Positions 17,443 through 25,404 of a DNA stretch of 64,000 nucleotides are shown here, piece by piece; the first letter of the stretch is position 1; each line of letters begins with the position of its first letter. The translations under genes and the position numbers were made by a program. Under the pieces are notes generated by a model. It was not told the DNA's origin and searched no databases. It saw only the letters and a list, made by a program, of their open reading frames with translations. Source of the DNA: Halorubellus sp034808145 (lineage in GTDB: Archaea; Halobacteriota; Halobacteria; Halobacteriales; Natrialbaceae); assembly GCF_034808145.1 (NCBI RefSeq), contig NZ_JAXHGM010000007.1, positions 62,001 to 126,000 on the forward strand, given 5' to 3'.

Positions 17443-17587
17443 TGAGTTGACGTTCGCGGCCGACGATATAGTTCGACTGGAAGCGGCGGACGCGGCCGCG
17501 GCCCACGCGGTCCGCCTCGAAGCCGTACCTCACCCGGTCAGCCACCCGACTGCGCCGCGGGAGTCGGCGGGCATCGACAAGGTGCGT

Positions 17588-17887
17588 CTAGAGGTCGCTG
17601 GTGTCGATGTCGATGCCGGGCGGGGAGACGATGAGGAACCCGCGGAAGTGGACGAGAGAACCGTCGTCCTCGCGGACGTCGCGCGCGAACCCGGCGGCGA
17701 GCTCGTTCACGTCGCCCTTGACGTCGAGGACGAGGACGTTCCCCGCCATGACGGTCTCGTACCACTCGCTGCCGGGCGTCGTGCCGTCGAGGACGCCAAG
17801 GCGGACGCTCCCGGTGAGGTCGGCGTCCTCGTCCTCGTCGTCGAGGTGGTCTTCGACGGCGCGGAGGTCGAGGTCGAAGTCGCTCAT
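17588..17887 (-). CDS. DUF5779 family protein
   Basis: 99 residues. SDFDLDLRAVEDHLDDEDED is followed by SVRLGVLDGTTPGSEW, NVLVLDVKGDVNELAAGFAR and a closing LVHFRGFLIVSPPGIDID. The pattern suggests an alpha/beta fold of about 100 residues without cysteines. I recognise it as a haloarchaea-specific family of unknown function and recall the number DUF5779. A TATA-like CTGTTTAGTC lies about 27 bp before the ATG. It is divergent from the gene at 18041. Confidence 0.8.
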   Translation of the reverse strand: MSDFDLDLRAVEDHLDDEDEDADLTGSVRLGVLDGTTPGSEWYETVMAGNVLVLDVKGDVNELAAGFARDVREDDGSLVHFRGFLIVSPPGIDIDTSDL

Positions 17888-18040
17888 ACACCACCTCTCG
17901 GGAGGCCTCGACTAAACAGTTCCGTCCCCTCGTCGCCCGAAAACAGCGTCTGACGACCGCGGTCGTGACTCCGGTCGCTGGGTCGGTTCGGCCGTCGGCG
18001 TCCGGGAATCCTTATCCGGACCGCAGGCGTCGGTTCGGGT

Positions 18041-18496
18041 ATGGGACTCGACGTGGACGCGCCGCCGGTACCGGCGCTCGAGGAGGTCGACCCGAACGAG
18101 TACGACGACGCCGAGATCGTCGGCGACACGGACTACAAGCGCGAGGAACTGGAGGCGTTCCTCCGCGAGGGAGCGTGGGAGCGTGCGTTCGACGAGTGGG
18201 CGGCGGACACGGCCCTCGACGAGCGCGAGTTCGGTATCGCGACCGATCTGGCGATGTTCGCGGAGTTCGACTTCTTCTGGGACGGCTTCGCGGACCGCGT
18301 CGGCTACCACGCGCCCGGCATCCCGGAGGACTGGAAGGAACGCGACTATCACCCGGAACTCGACGAGTGGAGTACGGTGTCGTCGCTGAACGCGTCCTTG
18401 ACGGAGTTCGGCCAGGTGGTGTGTGACGTGCTCAAGGACGAGTACGTCGACTGGGAGTCGGAGTACGAGCCGCCGGAGGACCTCCCGGACTTCTAG
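18041..18496 (+). CDS. Conserved haloarchaeal hypothetical protein
   Basis: 151 residues, strongly acidic and rich in aromatic residues (EFDFFWDGFADRVGYHAPGI, DWKERDYHPELDEW, EYVDWESEYEPPEDLPDF). No cysteine, signal peptide or transmembrane segment. The start is supported by ATCCTTATCC about 27 bp upstream. G/C-ending codons are normal for the window, so it is a resident gene. I do not recognise a functional motif. Confidence 0.75.
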   Translation: MGLDVDAPPVPALEEVDPNEYDDAEIVGDTDYKREELEAFLREGAWERAFDEWAADTALDEREFGIATDLAMFAEFDFFWDGFADRVGYHAPGIPEDWKERDYHPELDEWSTVSSLNASLTEFGQVVCDVLKDEYVDWESEYEPPEDLPDF

Positions 18497-18598
18497 CGGC
18501 CGCCGCTACCGCGAGGGTGCTGCCGGTGCCGCTGGTGCTTCCGTTGCTACCGGTGCGCTCGGTGTGCCGGTGGTCGGGGGGGCGGAGAGCGTGTGCGG

Positions 18599-18745
18599 TC
18601 ACTCTCTGCCGACGCCGACGCGTCGCGTCTCGCCGTCGCAGAGCGGGTCCGAGCACGAGTCGGACGCGCTGTCGAGTCGCTCGCCGCAGCGCGCACATTC
18701 GTACGTCTGTACCGTTCGCTCTTCTTTCGTGGTCTGTTCGTCCAT
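18599..18745 (-). CDS. Rubrerythrin-like zinc-ribbon mini-protein, copy 1
   Basis: 48 residues. The core YECARCGERLDSASDSCSD then PLCDG gives Cys-x2-Cys ... Cys-x4-Cys, a single zinc knuckle pair of the rubredoxin/rubrerythrin type. It parallels the 47-residue protein 200 bp upstream at nearly every position (YEC-RCG-RL-S--D-C-DP-CDG ... R--GV-RE), so the two are tandem duplicates. A TATA-like GTGATAAATC lies about 30-38 bp upstream, so it has its own promoter. Haloarchaea carry many such rubrerythrin-like domain proteins, whose role is unknown. Confidence 0.72.
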   Translation of the reverse strand: MDEQTTKEERTVQTYECARCGERLDSASDSCSDPLCDGETRRVGVGRE

Positions 18746-18773
18746 CTCTACACGTTAGACATTGACACTCACA

Positions 18774-18784
18774 GTGATAAATCT
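18774..18784 (-). promoter_or_regulatory. TATA-like element of zinc-ribbon copy 1
   Basis: Minus-strand GATTTATCAC in an A+T-rich patch about 30-38 bp before the ATG at 18745. It indicates separate transcription from copy 2. Confidence 0.45.
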
Positions 18785-18950
18785 GGCCCTGAGTGACGAA
18801 TCGGTAAGTTCGGTGCTGGCGCTGCGGGTGGACGGGTGAACGACGCGAGAAGGACGACCGCTCTCGCGGTCGGGGTGCGGGCCGGCCAGCCCACGAATGA
18901 CCGGCTCGCGGACGGAACGGCGGTCTGGCAGGGTCTCGTCGCGGGGCGCG

Positions 18951-19094
18951 TTACTCTCGTTCGACCCCGATGTTGCGTGGTGCGCCGTCGCAGAACGGGT
19001 CGTCGCACGTGTCAGCCCGGCTCTCGAGGCGTGCACCGCATCGCACGCACTCGTACTCGGGCTCGCCCGGCGTGTACGCGTCGGTTCGTACCAT
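18951..19094 (-). CDS. Rubrerythrin-like zinc-ribbon mini-protein, copy 2
   Basis: 47 residues: YECVRCGARLESRADTCDDP then FCDG, again Cys-x2-Cys ... Cys-x4-Cys. It ends RNIGVERE where the paralogue ends RRVGVGRE. The start ATG at 19092-19094 and the TAA at 18951-18953 bound an uninterrupted frame. The tandem paralogue at 18599-18745 strongly supports coding. An A+T-rich stretch with CCTTAACCC about 30 bp upstream is a possible TATA box. The likely fold is a small zinc or iron knuckle; partner and role are unknown. Confidence 0.72.
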   Translation of the reverse strand: MVRTDAYTPGEPEYECVRCGARLESRADTCDDPFCDGAPRNIGVERE

Positions 19095-19286
19095 CGTAAT
19101 GGGATGACACCGTTTCACAGGGTTAAGGGTTCCCCTGATACAACCAAATGCCCTCCAGAAGCACCCATATTGTTTAATCTCGTTCTAGGTGGTGGACTTT
19201 CGGTCAGTTCTCGCCGGGGGTAGCCGTCGCGTCCACGACCACGCGTTCGTCCGGCGCGCTCCCGTGGTCGTGATATCACCCGCCGC

Positions 19287-19841
19287 TCACGCGGTGGCGA
19301 CCACGAGGAACGTCTCCGGGCGTTCGCTCGCGCGCTCGACCGCGAACCCGGCCGCCTCCAGGTCGGCGACGGCGTCCGCGAGCGCGAACCGCTCGTCGGT
19401 CGGCGGCCCGTCCTCGCCGTCCCCCTCGGCACTCCAGTCGACCGTCACCAGGTGCGCGCCGGATGCGAGGGTGCGGTGCAGTTCCGCGAGCCCGCTCGCG
19501 TCCGCGTACTCGTGGTGCGTCATCGTCGAATACGCCGCGTCCAGCTCGCCGTCGTCGAACGGCAGGTCCGAGACCGCCGCGGTCACGAACTCGACGTTCC
19601 CGGGCGCGCCCTTCTCGCGGTAGACGTCGTGCATCTCGCTCTGCACGTCGACCGCGTACATCGACCCGGCGAACGGCGCGACGTCGTCCGTGTAGAACCC
19701 CGTCCCGGACCCGAGGTCCGCGACCGTCTCCGACCCGTCGAGCGCGAGCGCCGCGACCAGTTCCTCGCGCGAACAGAAGCGATACCGCGACTCGTCCTCC
19801 AGCGCATCGGCGCGGTCGACCGGGAACGTGTGGAATCCCAT
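19287..19841 (-). CDS. Class I SAM-dependent methyltransferase
   Basis: 184 residues from MGFHTFPVDRADALEDESRY; the 32 codons upstream in frame overlap the divergent promoter region and are rejected. The SAM-binding motif I is TVADLGSGTGFYTDDVAPF. MYAVDVQSEMHDVYREKG supplies the acidic residue that binds the ribose. LPFDDGELDAAYSTMTHHEY is motif post-II. This matches the UbiE/COQ5-like Methyltransf_11 family, slightly short. Substrate unknown. Confidence 0.85.
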   Translation of the reverse strand: MGFHTFPVDRADALEDESRYRFCSREELVAALALDGSETVADLGSGTGFYTDDVAPFAGSMYAVDVQSEMHDVYREKGAPGNVEFVTAAVSDLPFDDGELDAAYSTMTHHEYADASGLAELHRTLASGAHLVTVDWSAEGDGEDGPPTDERFALADAVADLEAAGFAVERASERPETFLVVATA

Positions 19842-19936
19842 ACCCGACCGAATGCGCGCCGGGCACGTATCCCTGTGGTGTCCAGTGCTAGCACGGCCCG
19901 CCGGGATTGAAGTCGCTGGCGTCGGTTCGCTTACCA

Positions 19937-20503
19937 ATGGTCAGCCTGTACGACGACCCCATCGAACTCGTCGACTCGCGGTACGAGGACTGGTGCGAGC
20001 GGTACGCGGCGGAACGCGACCGGTTACGGGACGCGCTCGCGGCCGCCAGCGTCGACGACCGCGTCCGCCGGATCGAACACGTCGGCTCCACGGCCGTCCC
20101 CGACCTGCCAGCGAAGGACGTCGTCGACGTCGACGTCGTCGTCGCCGACGACGCCGTCCCCGCGTGCACCGACGCGGTCGCGGACGCACTCGGTGGCACT
20201 CGCTACGAGAACGCGTCGACGTGGCACGTCGTCGCGCGACGCCACGACGGCCAGCGGTTCAACGTCCACGTCTTCGGCGTCACCGACGACGGCTGGCGGA
20301 CGAGCGTCGCCACGCGCGACGTCCTCCGCGAACGCCCCGCGGCCCGCGATGAGTACGCCGACCTGAAGCGCGACCTCGCCGCCGACCACGACGACCTCGG
20401 CGCGTACTCCGAAGGCAAATCGGCGCTCGTCGACCGACTCCTCCGCGAGGCGCGGCACGCCGACGACCTCGCCTTCGACTTCGCGGTCCCCACTCCGGAC
20501 TGA
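19937..20503 (+). CDS. GrpB family nucleotidyltransferase-fold protein
   Basis: 188 residues from MVSLYDDPIELVDSRYEDWC. The family signature IEHVGSTAVPDLPAKDVVDV D-V-V-V is present at about 50-72. It supplies the G-S and D-x-D positions of a nucleotidyltransferase-like fold. WHVVARRHDGQRFNVHVFG and LRERPAARDEYADLKRDLA then YSEGKSALVD are also typical of GrpB/UPF0157. The natural substrate of these proteins is unknown. It is divergent from the methyltransferase with only 95 bp between the starts. Confidence 0.88.
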   Translation: MVSLYDDPIELVDSRYEDWCERYAAERDRLRDALAAASVDDRVRRIEHVGSTAVPDLPAKDVVDVDVVVADDAVPACTDAVADALGGTRYENASTWHVVARRHDGQRFNVHVFGVTDDGWRTSVATRDVLRERPAARDEYADLKRDLAADHDDLGAYSEGKSALVDRLLREARHADDLAFDFAVPTPD

Positions 20504-20571
20504 CGGCGCCGCGCCCGCCAACGCCGTCCGCGAGACTACGGCGTAACGTCCGTCGTACACCGTCCGCGAGC

Positions 20572-21162
20572 CTACTCCGCCGGCGGAGCGACCCTGGTCG
20601 CGTCCGTTTCCAGGAGTTCGCGGAGCCCACCTGGATACAGCGGCTCGTCGCGCGCCTCGAGGTCGTCGAGCGTCGCCCACTCGGTCTCGTACGTGACGTC
20701 GCTGTCGTGCTCGACGCCGTGCATCGACCGCCGGTCGTAGCGCGCGTCGTCCGCGAACGCGACCTCGAACGCGAAACAGCACTCGTGGTTCCGGTTGCCG
20801 CAGAACTCGAAGCGGTTCTCGACGACGCCGAGGAATCCCTCGACGGTCATCGTCGCGTCGAGCTCCTCGTCGAACTCGCGCACGACCGCCTCGGCCGTCG
20901 TCTCACCGAACTCGACGCCCCCGCCCGGCGGCCGATAGAACACCTCGTCGTCGTCCGCGAACGGCCCGAGACGCGACACGAGGAGCTCCGGTTCGTCCGC
21001 CGCGGGCTCCCCGGGCGCGTTCCCATCGCGCCAGACGAGACCCAGCACCATCGGTCGAACGTCCCGCCAACTCCGGTCGTGGTCGCCGTCGTCGGCGCCA
21101 GCGCCGCCGTCATCGGCGTTGCCGTCGCCATCGTCGTCCGCGTCGTCGTCGGTTGCGTTCAT
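20572..21162 (-). CDS. Nudix hydrolase
   Basis: 196 residues. The Nudix box is complete: GGGVEFGETTAEAVVREFDE followed by ELDATM, satisfying G-x5-E-x7-REUxEExxU at about residues 80-105. It hydrolyses a nucleoside diphosphate linked to another moiety. The upstream PELLVSRLGPFADDDEVFYR contributes the substrate pocket, and ENRFEFCGNRNHECCFAFEV resembles enzymes acting on ADP-ribose or nucleotide-like substrates. A very acidic N-terminal tail of about 30 residues precedes the fold. TATA-like GGTTCTTGC about 27 bp upstream. Confidence 0.88.
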   Translation of the reverse strand: MNATDDDADDDGDGNADDGGAGADDGDHDRSWRDVRPMVLGLVWRDGNAPGEPAADEPELLVSRLGPFADDDEVFYRPPGGGVEFGETTAEAVVREFDEELDATMTVEGFLGVVENRFEFCGNRNHECCFAFEVAFADDARYDRRSMHGVEHDSDVTYETEWATLDDLEARDEPLYPGGLRELLETDATRVAPPAE

Positions 21163-21195
21163 GGACGCGGACGAACGCGAGACGCGGGCAAGAAC

Positions 21196-22203
21196 CTACC
21201 GGAGTTCGGGGGCGACCTCGTCGCCGAGGCGCTCGATGCACTCGACCATCTCGTCGGTGCCGACGCCCGGGTGATACGTGCGGAAGATGAAGTGCGTGTC
21301 GTCGCCGAGCGCGTCGCGGTACGTCTGGAGCTCGTCGACGACCTGCTCCGGCGTCCCGAAGATCGCCTGCTCCTTGAGCTCTTGCTTGCGCTCGTCGTCG
21401 AGCTCGTCGACGGGCTCGCCGCTGAAGATCTCCGCGTACCGCCGCTGGATGTAGAAGTACCCGTCCTTCATCGTCTCCCACGCCTCCTCCTTCGAGTCGC
21501 CGACCCAGCCGTGCTTGATGACGTAGTTCGTGAACTCGCCGTCGATGCCCTCCTCCTCGCGGACGTTCGCGATGTCGTCGACGCGCTTCTTCAGGCCGCC
21601 TATCGAGAGCTTCGAGGGCGCGCACCACGCGTCCGCCTCCCGAGCGGCCCGACGCACCGCCGGTTTCGCGCCACCGCCGAGCATGATGGGGGCGTCGTCC
21701 CCGACGGGCTTCGGCGTCACGTTCACGTCCGGGTCGACGTCGTGGAACTCCGCGTCGTAGTCGAGCGAGCCCTCGCTCCACGCCGCCTTCAGGAGGTTCA
21801 CCTGGTCCGCGAGGCGCTCGACGCGCTCCTCCTGCGGGACGCCGAACGCGTCGAACTCAGCGGGGTTCGACCCGATGGCGAGCCCGAGGGTCACGCGGTC
21901 GCCCGCGATGTTGTCCGCGGTCGCGACGTCCTCCGCGAGCCGCACGCCGTCGTACAGCGGCGCGAGCGCGATGCACGTCCCGATCTCGACGTCGTCGGTC
22001 GCGGCGGCGAGCGCGCCGAGGCTCGGCATCGTTCCCGAGAGGTAGCCGTCGTCCATGAAGTGGTGCTCGGACACCCACACCGAGTCCAGGCCCGCGTCGT
22101 CCGCGGTGCTCGCGACGGTGAGCATCTCGTCGTAGAGCTCGTTCATCGAGCGGTCGTCGTCCGGCCGCGACTGACAGGTGAACAGACCCGTGCCCAGTTC
22201 CAT
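21196..22203 (-). CDS. LLM-class flavin-dependent oxidoreductase
   Basis: 335 residues from MELGTGLFTCQSRPDDDRSM, with CAGTTTTCATAC 27 bp upstream. Luciferase-like TIM barrel: DAGLDSVWVSEHHFMDDGYL, EIGTCIALAPLYDGVRLAED, LGLAIGSNPAEFDAFGV and APIMLGGGAKPAVRRAARE are the FMN/F420-phosphate binding segments. In haloarchaea such enzymes may use F420 or FMN. The organic substrate cannot be inferred. It is transcribed with the Nudix gene, 33 bp downstream. Confidence 0.88.
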   Translation of the reverse strand: MELGTGLFTCQSRPDDDRSMNELYDEMLTVASTADDAGLDSVWVSEHHFMDDGYLSGTMPSLGALAAATDDVEIGTCIALAPLYDGVRLAEDVATADNIAGDRVTLGLAIGSNPAEFDAFGVPQEERVERLADQVNLLKAAWSEGSLDYDAEFHDVDPDVNVTPKPVGDDAPIMLGGGAKPAVRRAAREADAWCAPSKLSIGGLKKRVDDIANVREEEGIDGEFTNYVIKHGWVGDSKEEAWETMKDGYFYIQRRYAEIFSGEPVDELDDERKQELKEQAIFGTPEQVVDELQTYRDALGDDTHFIFRTYHPGVGTDEMVECIERLGDEVAPELR

Positions 22204-22281
22204 ACGTCGTCGTTCCACCGCACGTATGAAAACTGTTCGTGACGCGGCCGCGGCGACCGGTCGGTCGTCGCGGGTGTCCGG

Positions 22282-23379
22282 TCAGTCGTCGCAGGCGTCC
22301 GGGCTCCCGGCGCCACGTCCCGAGGTCGCGTCGAGCGTACACTCGCCGTCGTCCGTGGACGCGCCGCCGCTGGACGGGCGAGAACGGCGACGGACGCGCC
22401 CGAGTTCCGCGCGTATCGTCTCGCGTTCGACGAGCGCGAACCCGGCGACGACGACGAGGAACCCGACGACGGTCGTCGACGAGATGGTCGCGTCGAGGAG
22501 CAGCCAGCCCATCGCCGCCGCGAACACGGGAACCACGTACGCGACGAGGTTCGTCCGGACGGGGCCGACGCGTTCGATGAGCCCGAAGTAGATGGCGTAC
22601 GCGACGGCGGTCGAGGGGATGGCGACGAGGACGACGCTCCACGCGGTCGTGGCGCCGATGGCGAGGACCTGCCCCGGTGCTTCGCCGACGCCGACGCTGA
22701 GCGCGTGCAGGAGGACCGCGCCGACCGCCATCGCCCACGCGGTCAGCGACACGCTCTCCATCGTGGTGCCGACGCGCTGGAGGGCGACGCTCCCGAGGGC
22801 GACCGCGGCGGCCGCGCCGAGGACGAGCACCTGCCCGACCGCGCTCTCGTCCGCGAACGTCGACGGCGACGGCTGGACGATGAGCACCACGCCGGCGAGC
22901 GCCACCGCGATTCCGAGCGTCCCCAGCCACGACAGCCGGTCGCCGAGCAGCCACCACGCGAACACCGGCGCGAGCACCGGGTTCAGGCCGTACATCACCG
23001 ACGCCGCCGCGGGCGTCGTCGTCTCCTGGCCGAGGAACAGCAGGCCGTTGTTCAGGACGACGAGGAACACCGCGGCGACGGCGATCCCGAGCACGTCCTC
23101 GCGGGTCCGCGGGAGCCACGTCGACCGCGGGCGGGCGACGGCGACGTACCCGAGGAGCGCGAGCGCCGCGAGGTCGAACCGGAGCCCGGCGAACAGTACC
23201 GGCGGAAGTTCGCGCAGGCCGGTCTTGATCGCGACGAACGACCCGCCGAACAGTCCGGCGAGGACGACGAACAGGGCGGCGTCGCGGTAGCGAGGCGGGA
23301 CTGCCGCGCGCACCGCGGCCAACGACCCGCGCAGTGACCCGCTCGTCGCGGCCAACGACCCGCGCAGCGACCCGCTCAC
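22282..23379 (-). CDS. EamA/DMT-superfamily transporter with repeated N-terminus
   Basis: 365 residues and ten predicted transmembrane helices in two EamA repeats (AALFVVLAGLFGGSFVAIKT starts the first, ALGSVALQRVGTTMESVSLT the second). The C-terminus is a hydrophilic tail of about 55 residues. The GTG start has a GGAGGG ribosome-binding site inside an 11-codon leader ORF that overlaps it as GTGA. Residues 1-22 are two copies of SGSLRGSLAA(V/T), encoded by a 33-bp tandem duplication. Amino-acid or metabolite export is the usual role of the family; the substrate is unknown. Confidence 0.85.
   Translation of the reverse strand: MSGSLRGSLAATSGSLRGSLAAVRAAVPPRYRDAALFVVLAGLFGGSFVAIKTGLRELPPVLFAGLRFDLAALALLGYVAVARPRSTWLPRTREDVLGIAVAAVFLVVLNNGLLFLGQETTTPAAASVMYGLNPVLAPVFAWWLLGDRLSWLGTLGIAVALAGVVLIVQPSPSTFADESAVGQVLVLGAAAAVALGSVALQRVGTTMESVSLTAWAMAVGAVLLHALSVGVGEAPGQVLAIGATTAWSVVLVAIPSTAVAYAIYFGLIERVGPVRTNLVAYVVPVFAAAMGWLLLDATISSTTVVGFLVVVAGFALVERETIRAELGRVRRRSRPSSGGASTDDGECTLDATSGRGAGSPDACDD
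23314..23379. repeat. 33-bp tandem duplication at the DMT transporter start
   Basis: Two adjacent 33-bp copies (23314-23346 and 23347-23379) differ at about three positions. They preserve the frame and encode two SGSLRGSLAA units. This is direct sequence evidence of a recent in-frame duplication. Confidence 0.85.
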
Positions 23380-23411
23380 CGCGACCCTCCACGCGTCGGC
23401 ATCGAAGTCAT
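23376..23411 (-). CDS. 11-codon leader ORF coupled to the DMT transporter
   Basis: ATG at 23409-23411 opens MTSMPTRGGSR and stops at a TGA overlapping the GTG of the transporter (GTGA). The transporter ribosome-binding site GGAGGG lies inside it. It has the same architecture as the leader ORFs at 4145-4213 and 62578-62616. Evidence is geometric only. Confidence 0.35.
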   Translation of the reverse strand: MTSMPTRGGSR

Positions 23412-23428
23412 AGCAACTCGTAGGAGAC

Positions 23429-23447
23429 GAACCCCGAAAGGGGCTTC
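23429..23447. terminator. GNRA-loop hairpin between the DMT and OGG1 genes
   Basis: On the plus strand CCCC-GAAA-GGGG forms a perfect stem closed by a GNRA-type loop, extended by GAA/TTC with one bulge. It lies 88 bp after the OGG1 stop and upstream of the DMT gene. It has no T-run, so it is not a classic archaeal terminator. It could be an RNA processing or stability element. Confidence 0.25.
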
Positions 23448-23534
23448 GTGAGATGCGCCCGCACGTCCTGTGGGGCGTCTCGGCACGAACCAGGACCCGC
23501 TGTCACGCCGACGACCGGAGCGAGACGGTCACGG

Positions 23535-24434
23535 TCACTCGCCGGTGCGGAGATGATGGAAGACGTACGTCTGCACGTACCCCGCGTACCGGCCGCCGAA
23601 GCGCTCGCGGAGCGCGCGACTCGTCTCCGCGTAGTTCCCGCGGTCGCAGTCGGGGTAGTGGTCGGCGACGACGGTCTGCATCCACGTGTCCAGCGGGATG
23701 GCTTCGAGGTAGCCCAGCGAGAACAGGAGCACGCAGTCCGCGACCTTGTCGCCGACGCCGACGAACCGCGTCAGGTACTCGCGTGCGGCCTCGTAATCCC
23801 GGCCAATGGCGTCCTCGGGGTGAGCGTCGCCGTCCGCGACCATCTCCGCGGTCCGCTGGACGTACGGCGCGCGATACCCGAGGCCGAGGTCGCGGAGGGC
23901 CGCTTCGGTGGTCGCGGCGAGCTGCTCGGCCGTCGGGAACGCGTGATAGGTCTCTCCGCGGAAGGAGACGGTGTCGCCGTACGCGCGAGCGAGGCTGCTC
24001 ACCATCTCGTGGATGCGTTCGACGCGCATCTGCGTCGAGCAGATGAACGAGACGAGGCACCCGAACGGCGGGTCGCGGACGAGTCGGAGGCCGGGGAACG
24101 CGTCGCGAGCGTCGTCGACGAGGTCGAGCGCAGGGGCGTCCGCGAAGATCTCGTCGAGGTCGTCGTCGAGCCTGAGGAGGTCGACGAGGCGTTCGTGGGC
24201 GTCCTCCGTGGACTCCCAGACGAGCGCGTCGTCGGTCTTCCTGACGCGAACGACCTCGCCCTCGGGGACCGCGTAGTACCACGGCGCCTCGTCGAGGTCG
24301 CGGTCGGTCGTCACGTCGCCCGCGTACGCGCCACCGTCTTCGCGCCGCCAGAGGTACGACTGCCCGCTCTCGAGTGTCGCCGCGAGATCCAGCCCGCCCG
24401 CGATGTCGGCGAGCGGGAAGCGCCCGGAGTGCAT
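23535..24434 (-). CDS. ogg: 8-oxoguanine DNA glycosylase/lyase, OGG1 family
   Basis: 299 residues. Removes oxidised guanine and probably nicks the abasic strand. N-terminal TBP-like half: LESGQSYLWRREDGGAYAGD. Helix-hairpin-helix-GPD half: FGCLVSFICSTQMRVERIHE, FVGVGDKVADCVLLFSLGYL with catalytic Lys230, then AIPLDTWMQTVV with catalytic Asp249. The Lys is the hallmark of bifunctional OGG1 rather than monofunctional AlkA. Length is typical. Its relevance in a high-light, oxidative salt habitat is an inference. It stands alone on the minus strand. Confidence 0.9.
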   Translation of the reverse strand: MHSGRFPLADIAGGLDLAATLESGQSYLWRREDGGAYAGDVTTDRDLDEAPWYYAVPEGEVVRVRKTDDALVWESTEDAHERLVDLLRLDDDLDEIFADAPALDLVDDARDAFPGLRLVRDPPFGCLVSFICSTQMRVERIHEMVSSLARAYGDTVSFRGETYHAFPTAEQLAATTEAALRDLGLGYRAPYVQRTAEMVADGDAHPEDAIGRDYEAAREYLTRFVGVGDKVADCVLLFSLGYLEAIPLDTWMQTVVADHYPDCDRGNYAETSRALRERFGGRYAGYVQTYVFHHLRTGE

Positions 24435-24590
24435 ACCCGTCCGTCGGGGACCGCCGGGGTATCCGGCTTTCGGTCCCGGACTCCTCGCGCCCGTTTGCCC
24501 ACCCCTCGTCGCGTCCGTCCCGCCGCCGTCCTGCGGTCACCCGGGTAACGCCAACCTTGATACCGATGGCAGCGAAACCCACGGGCACGC

Positions 24591-25121
24591 ATGGATTGCA
24601 GAGTCGTCGTCGAAGCGGCGGTGCCCGTGTACGACGTGTCGACGGAGGACGAGGCCGTCCGCATCGCCATCTCGAAGACCGGCGCGATGCTGAACCCCGA
24701 CCTCAACTACGTCGAGATAAACATGGGCGAGCGGGCGTGCCCGCACTGCCACGAGTCCATCGACCCCGCGTTCATCGCCGCGGACGAGAGTCTCGTCGCG
24801 CTGGAACTGGAGATGAAGGTGTTCAACGTCGAGCGCGAGGAGCACGCGTCCCGCATCGCCCGGAAGGAGATCGGGACGCAACTGGAGAACATCCCCCTGG
24901 AGGTGCTCTCCATCGAGGTCATCGACGACGAGGACGAGGCGACCGAGGAGGAGGAGGCAACCGACGACGATGTGACCGGCGACGACGAGTCGCAGGTCGT
25001 CGAGCACGAGGCCGATACCGCGGACGAACCCGACGTCGAGACCGCACACGAGAGCGGGGACGCGGGGAGCGCGGCGGACGACGAGGACGTCCTCCCGGAG
25101 TTCGAAGACCTCATCGAGTGA
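24591..25121 (+). CDS. UPF0212 (DUF555) family protein
   Basis: 176 residues. RVVVEAAVPVYDVSTEDEAV, IAISKTGAMLNPDLNYVEIN and MGERACPHCHESIDPAFIAA match the archaeal UPF0212 family, with a CPHC pair that may bind zinc. After about residue 110 it becomes an acidic, low-complexity tail (EATEEEEATDDDVTGDDES) that is a halophile extension. TATA-like AACCTTGATACC lies 30 bp upstream. Molecular function of the family is unknown. Confidence 0.9.
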   Translation: MDCRVVVEAAVPVYDVSTEDEAVRIAISKTGAMLNPDLNYVEINMGERACPHCHESIDPAFIAADESLVALELEMKVFNVEREEHASRIARKEIGTQLENIPLEVLSIEVIDDEDEATEEEEATDDDVTGDDESQVVEHEADTADEPDVETAHESGDAGSAADDEDVLPEFEDLIE

Positions 25122-25404
25122 CCACCGACCCGGCGGAACCGACCGTCACCACGGAAAGACTGACAGTCGCCACGGAACCGCTGACCGTCGCGACACCGGC
25201 GTGACTCCTGTTCGAACCCGAGCACCGAGAGCGACCGCTGGATAGGACCGCCAGTGAGGGTCCCGTGTGGGTCGGGTCGAGCAGGTGGCGTGTCGCGGAG
25301 GGAGTGATTCGGTGCGCGTCGAGGAGAGGGAGAGAGTGTCCCGGTGCGCGTCGAGAGACCCGGCGCTGTTCGGGAGCGAGTTACGGTAGAACGCGACTGA
25401 AGTC
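25122..25404. other. 283-bp intergenic region with short repeats
   Basis: Between UPF0212 and UPF0058 (convergent genes). Holds a 21-bp tandem repeat (25141-25197, about 2.7 copies) and a 22-bp imperfect direct repeat (25302-25323 and 25334-25355, 19 of 22 identical). No convincing ORF, tRNA or terminator seen. Confidence 0.6.

Noticed and set aside
15377..17545. 722-codon minus-strand frame
   Set aside because: Only its last 239 codons (from 16096) make a credible protein; the rest is an out-of-frame shadow of the MFS gene.
25206..25235. TGTTCGAACCCGAGCA resembling a tRNA T-arm
   Set aside because: No acceptor stem, D-arm or anticodon arm can be assembled around it.
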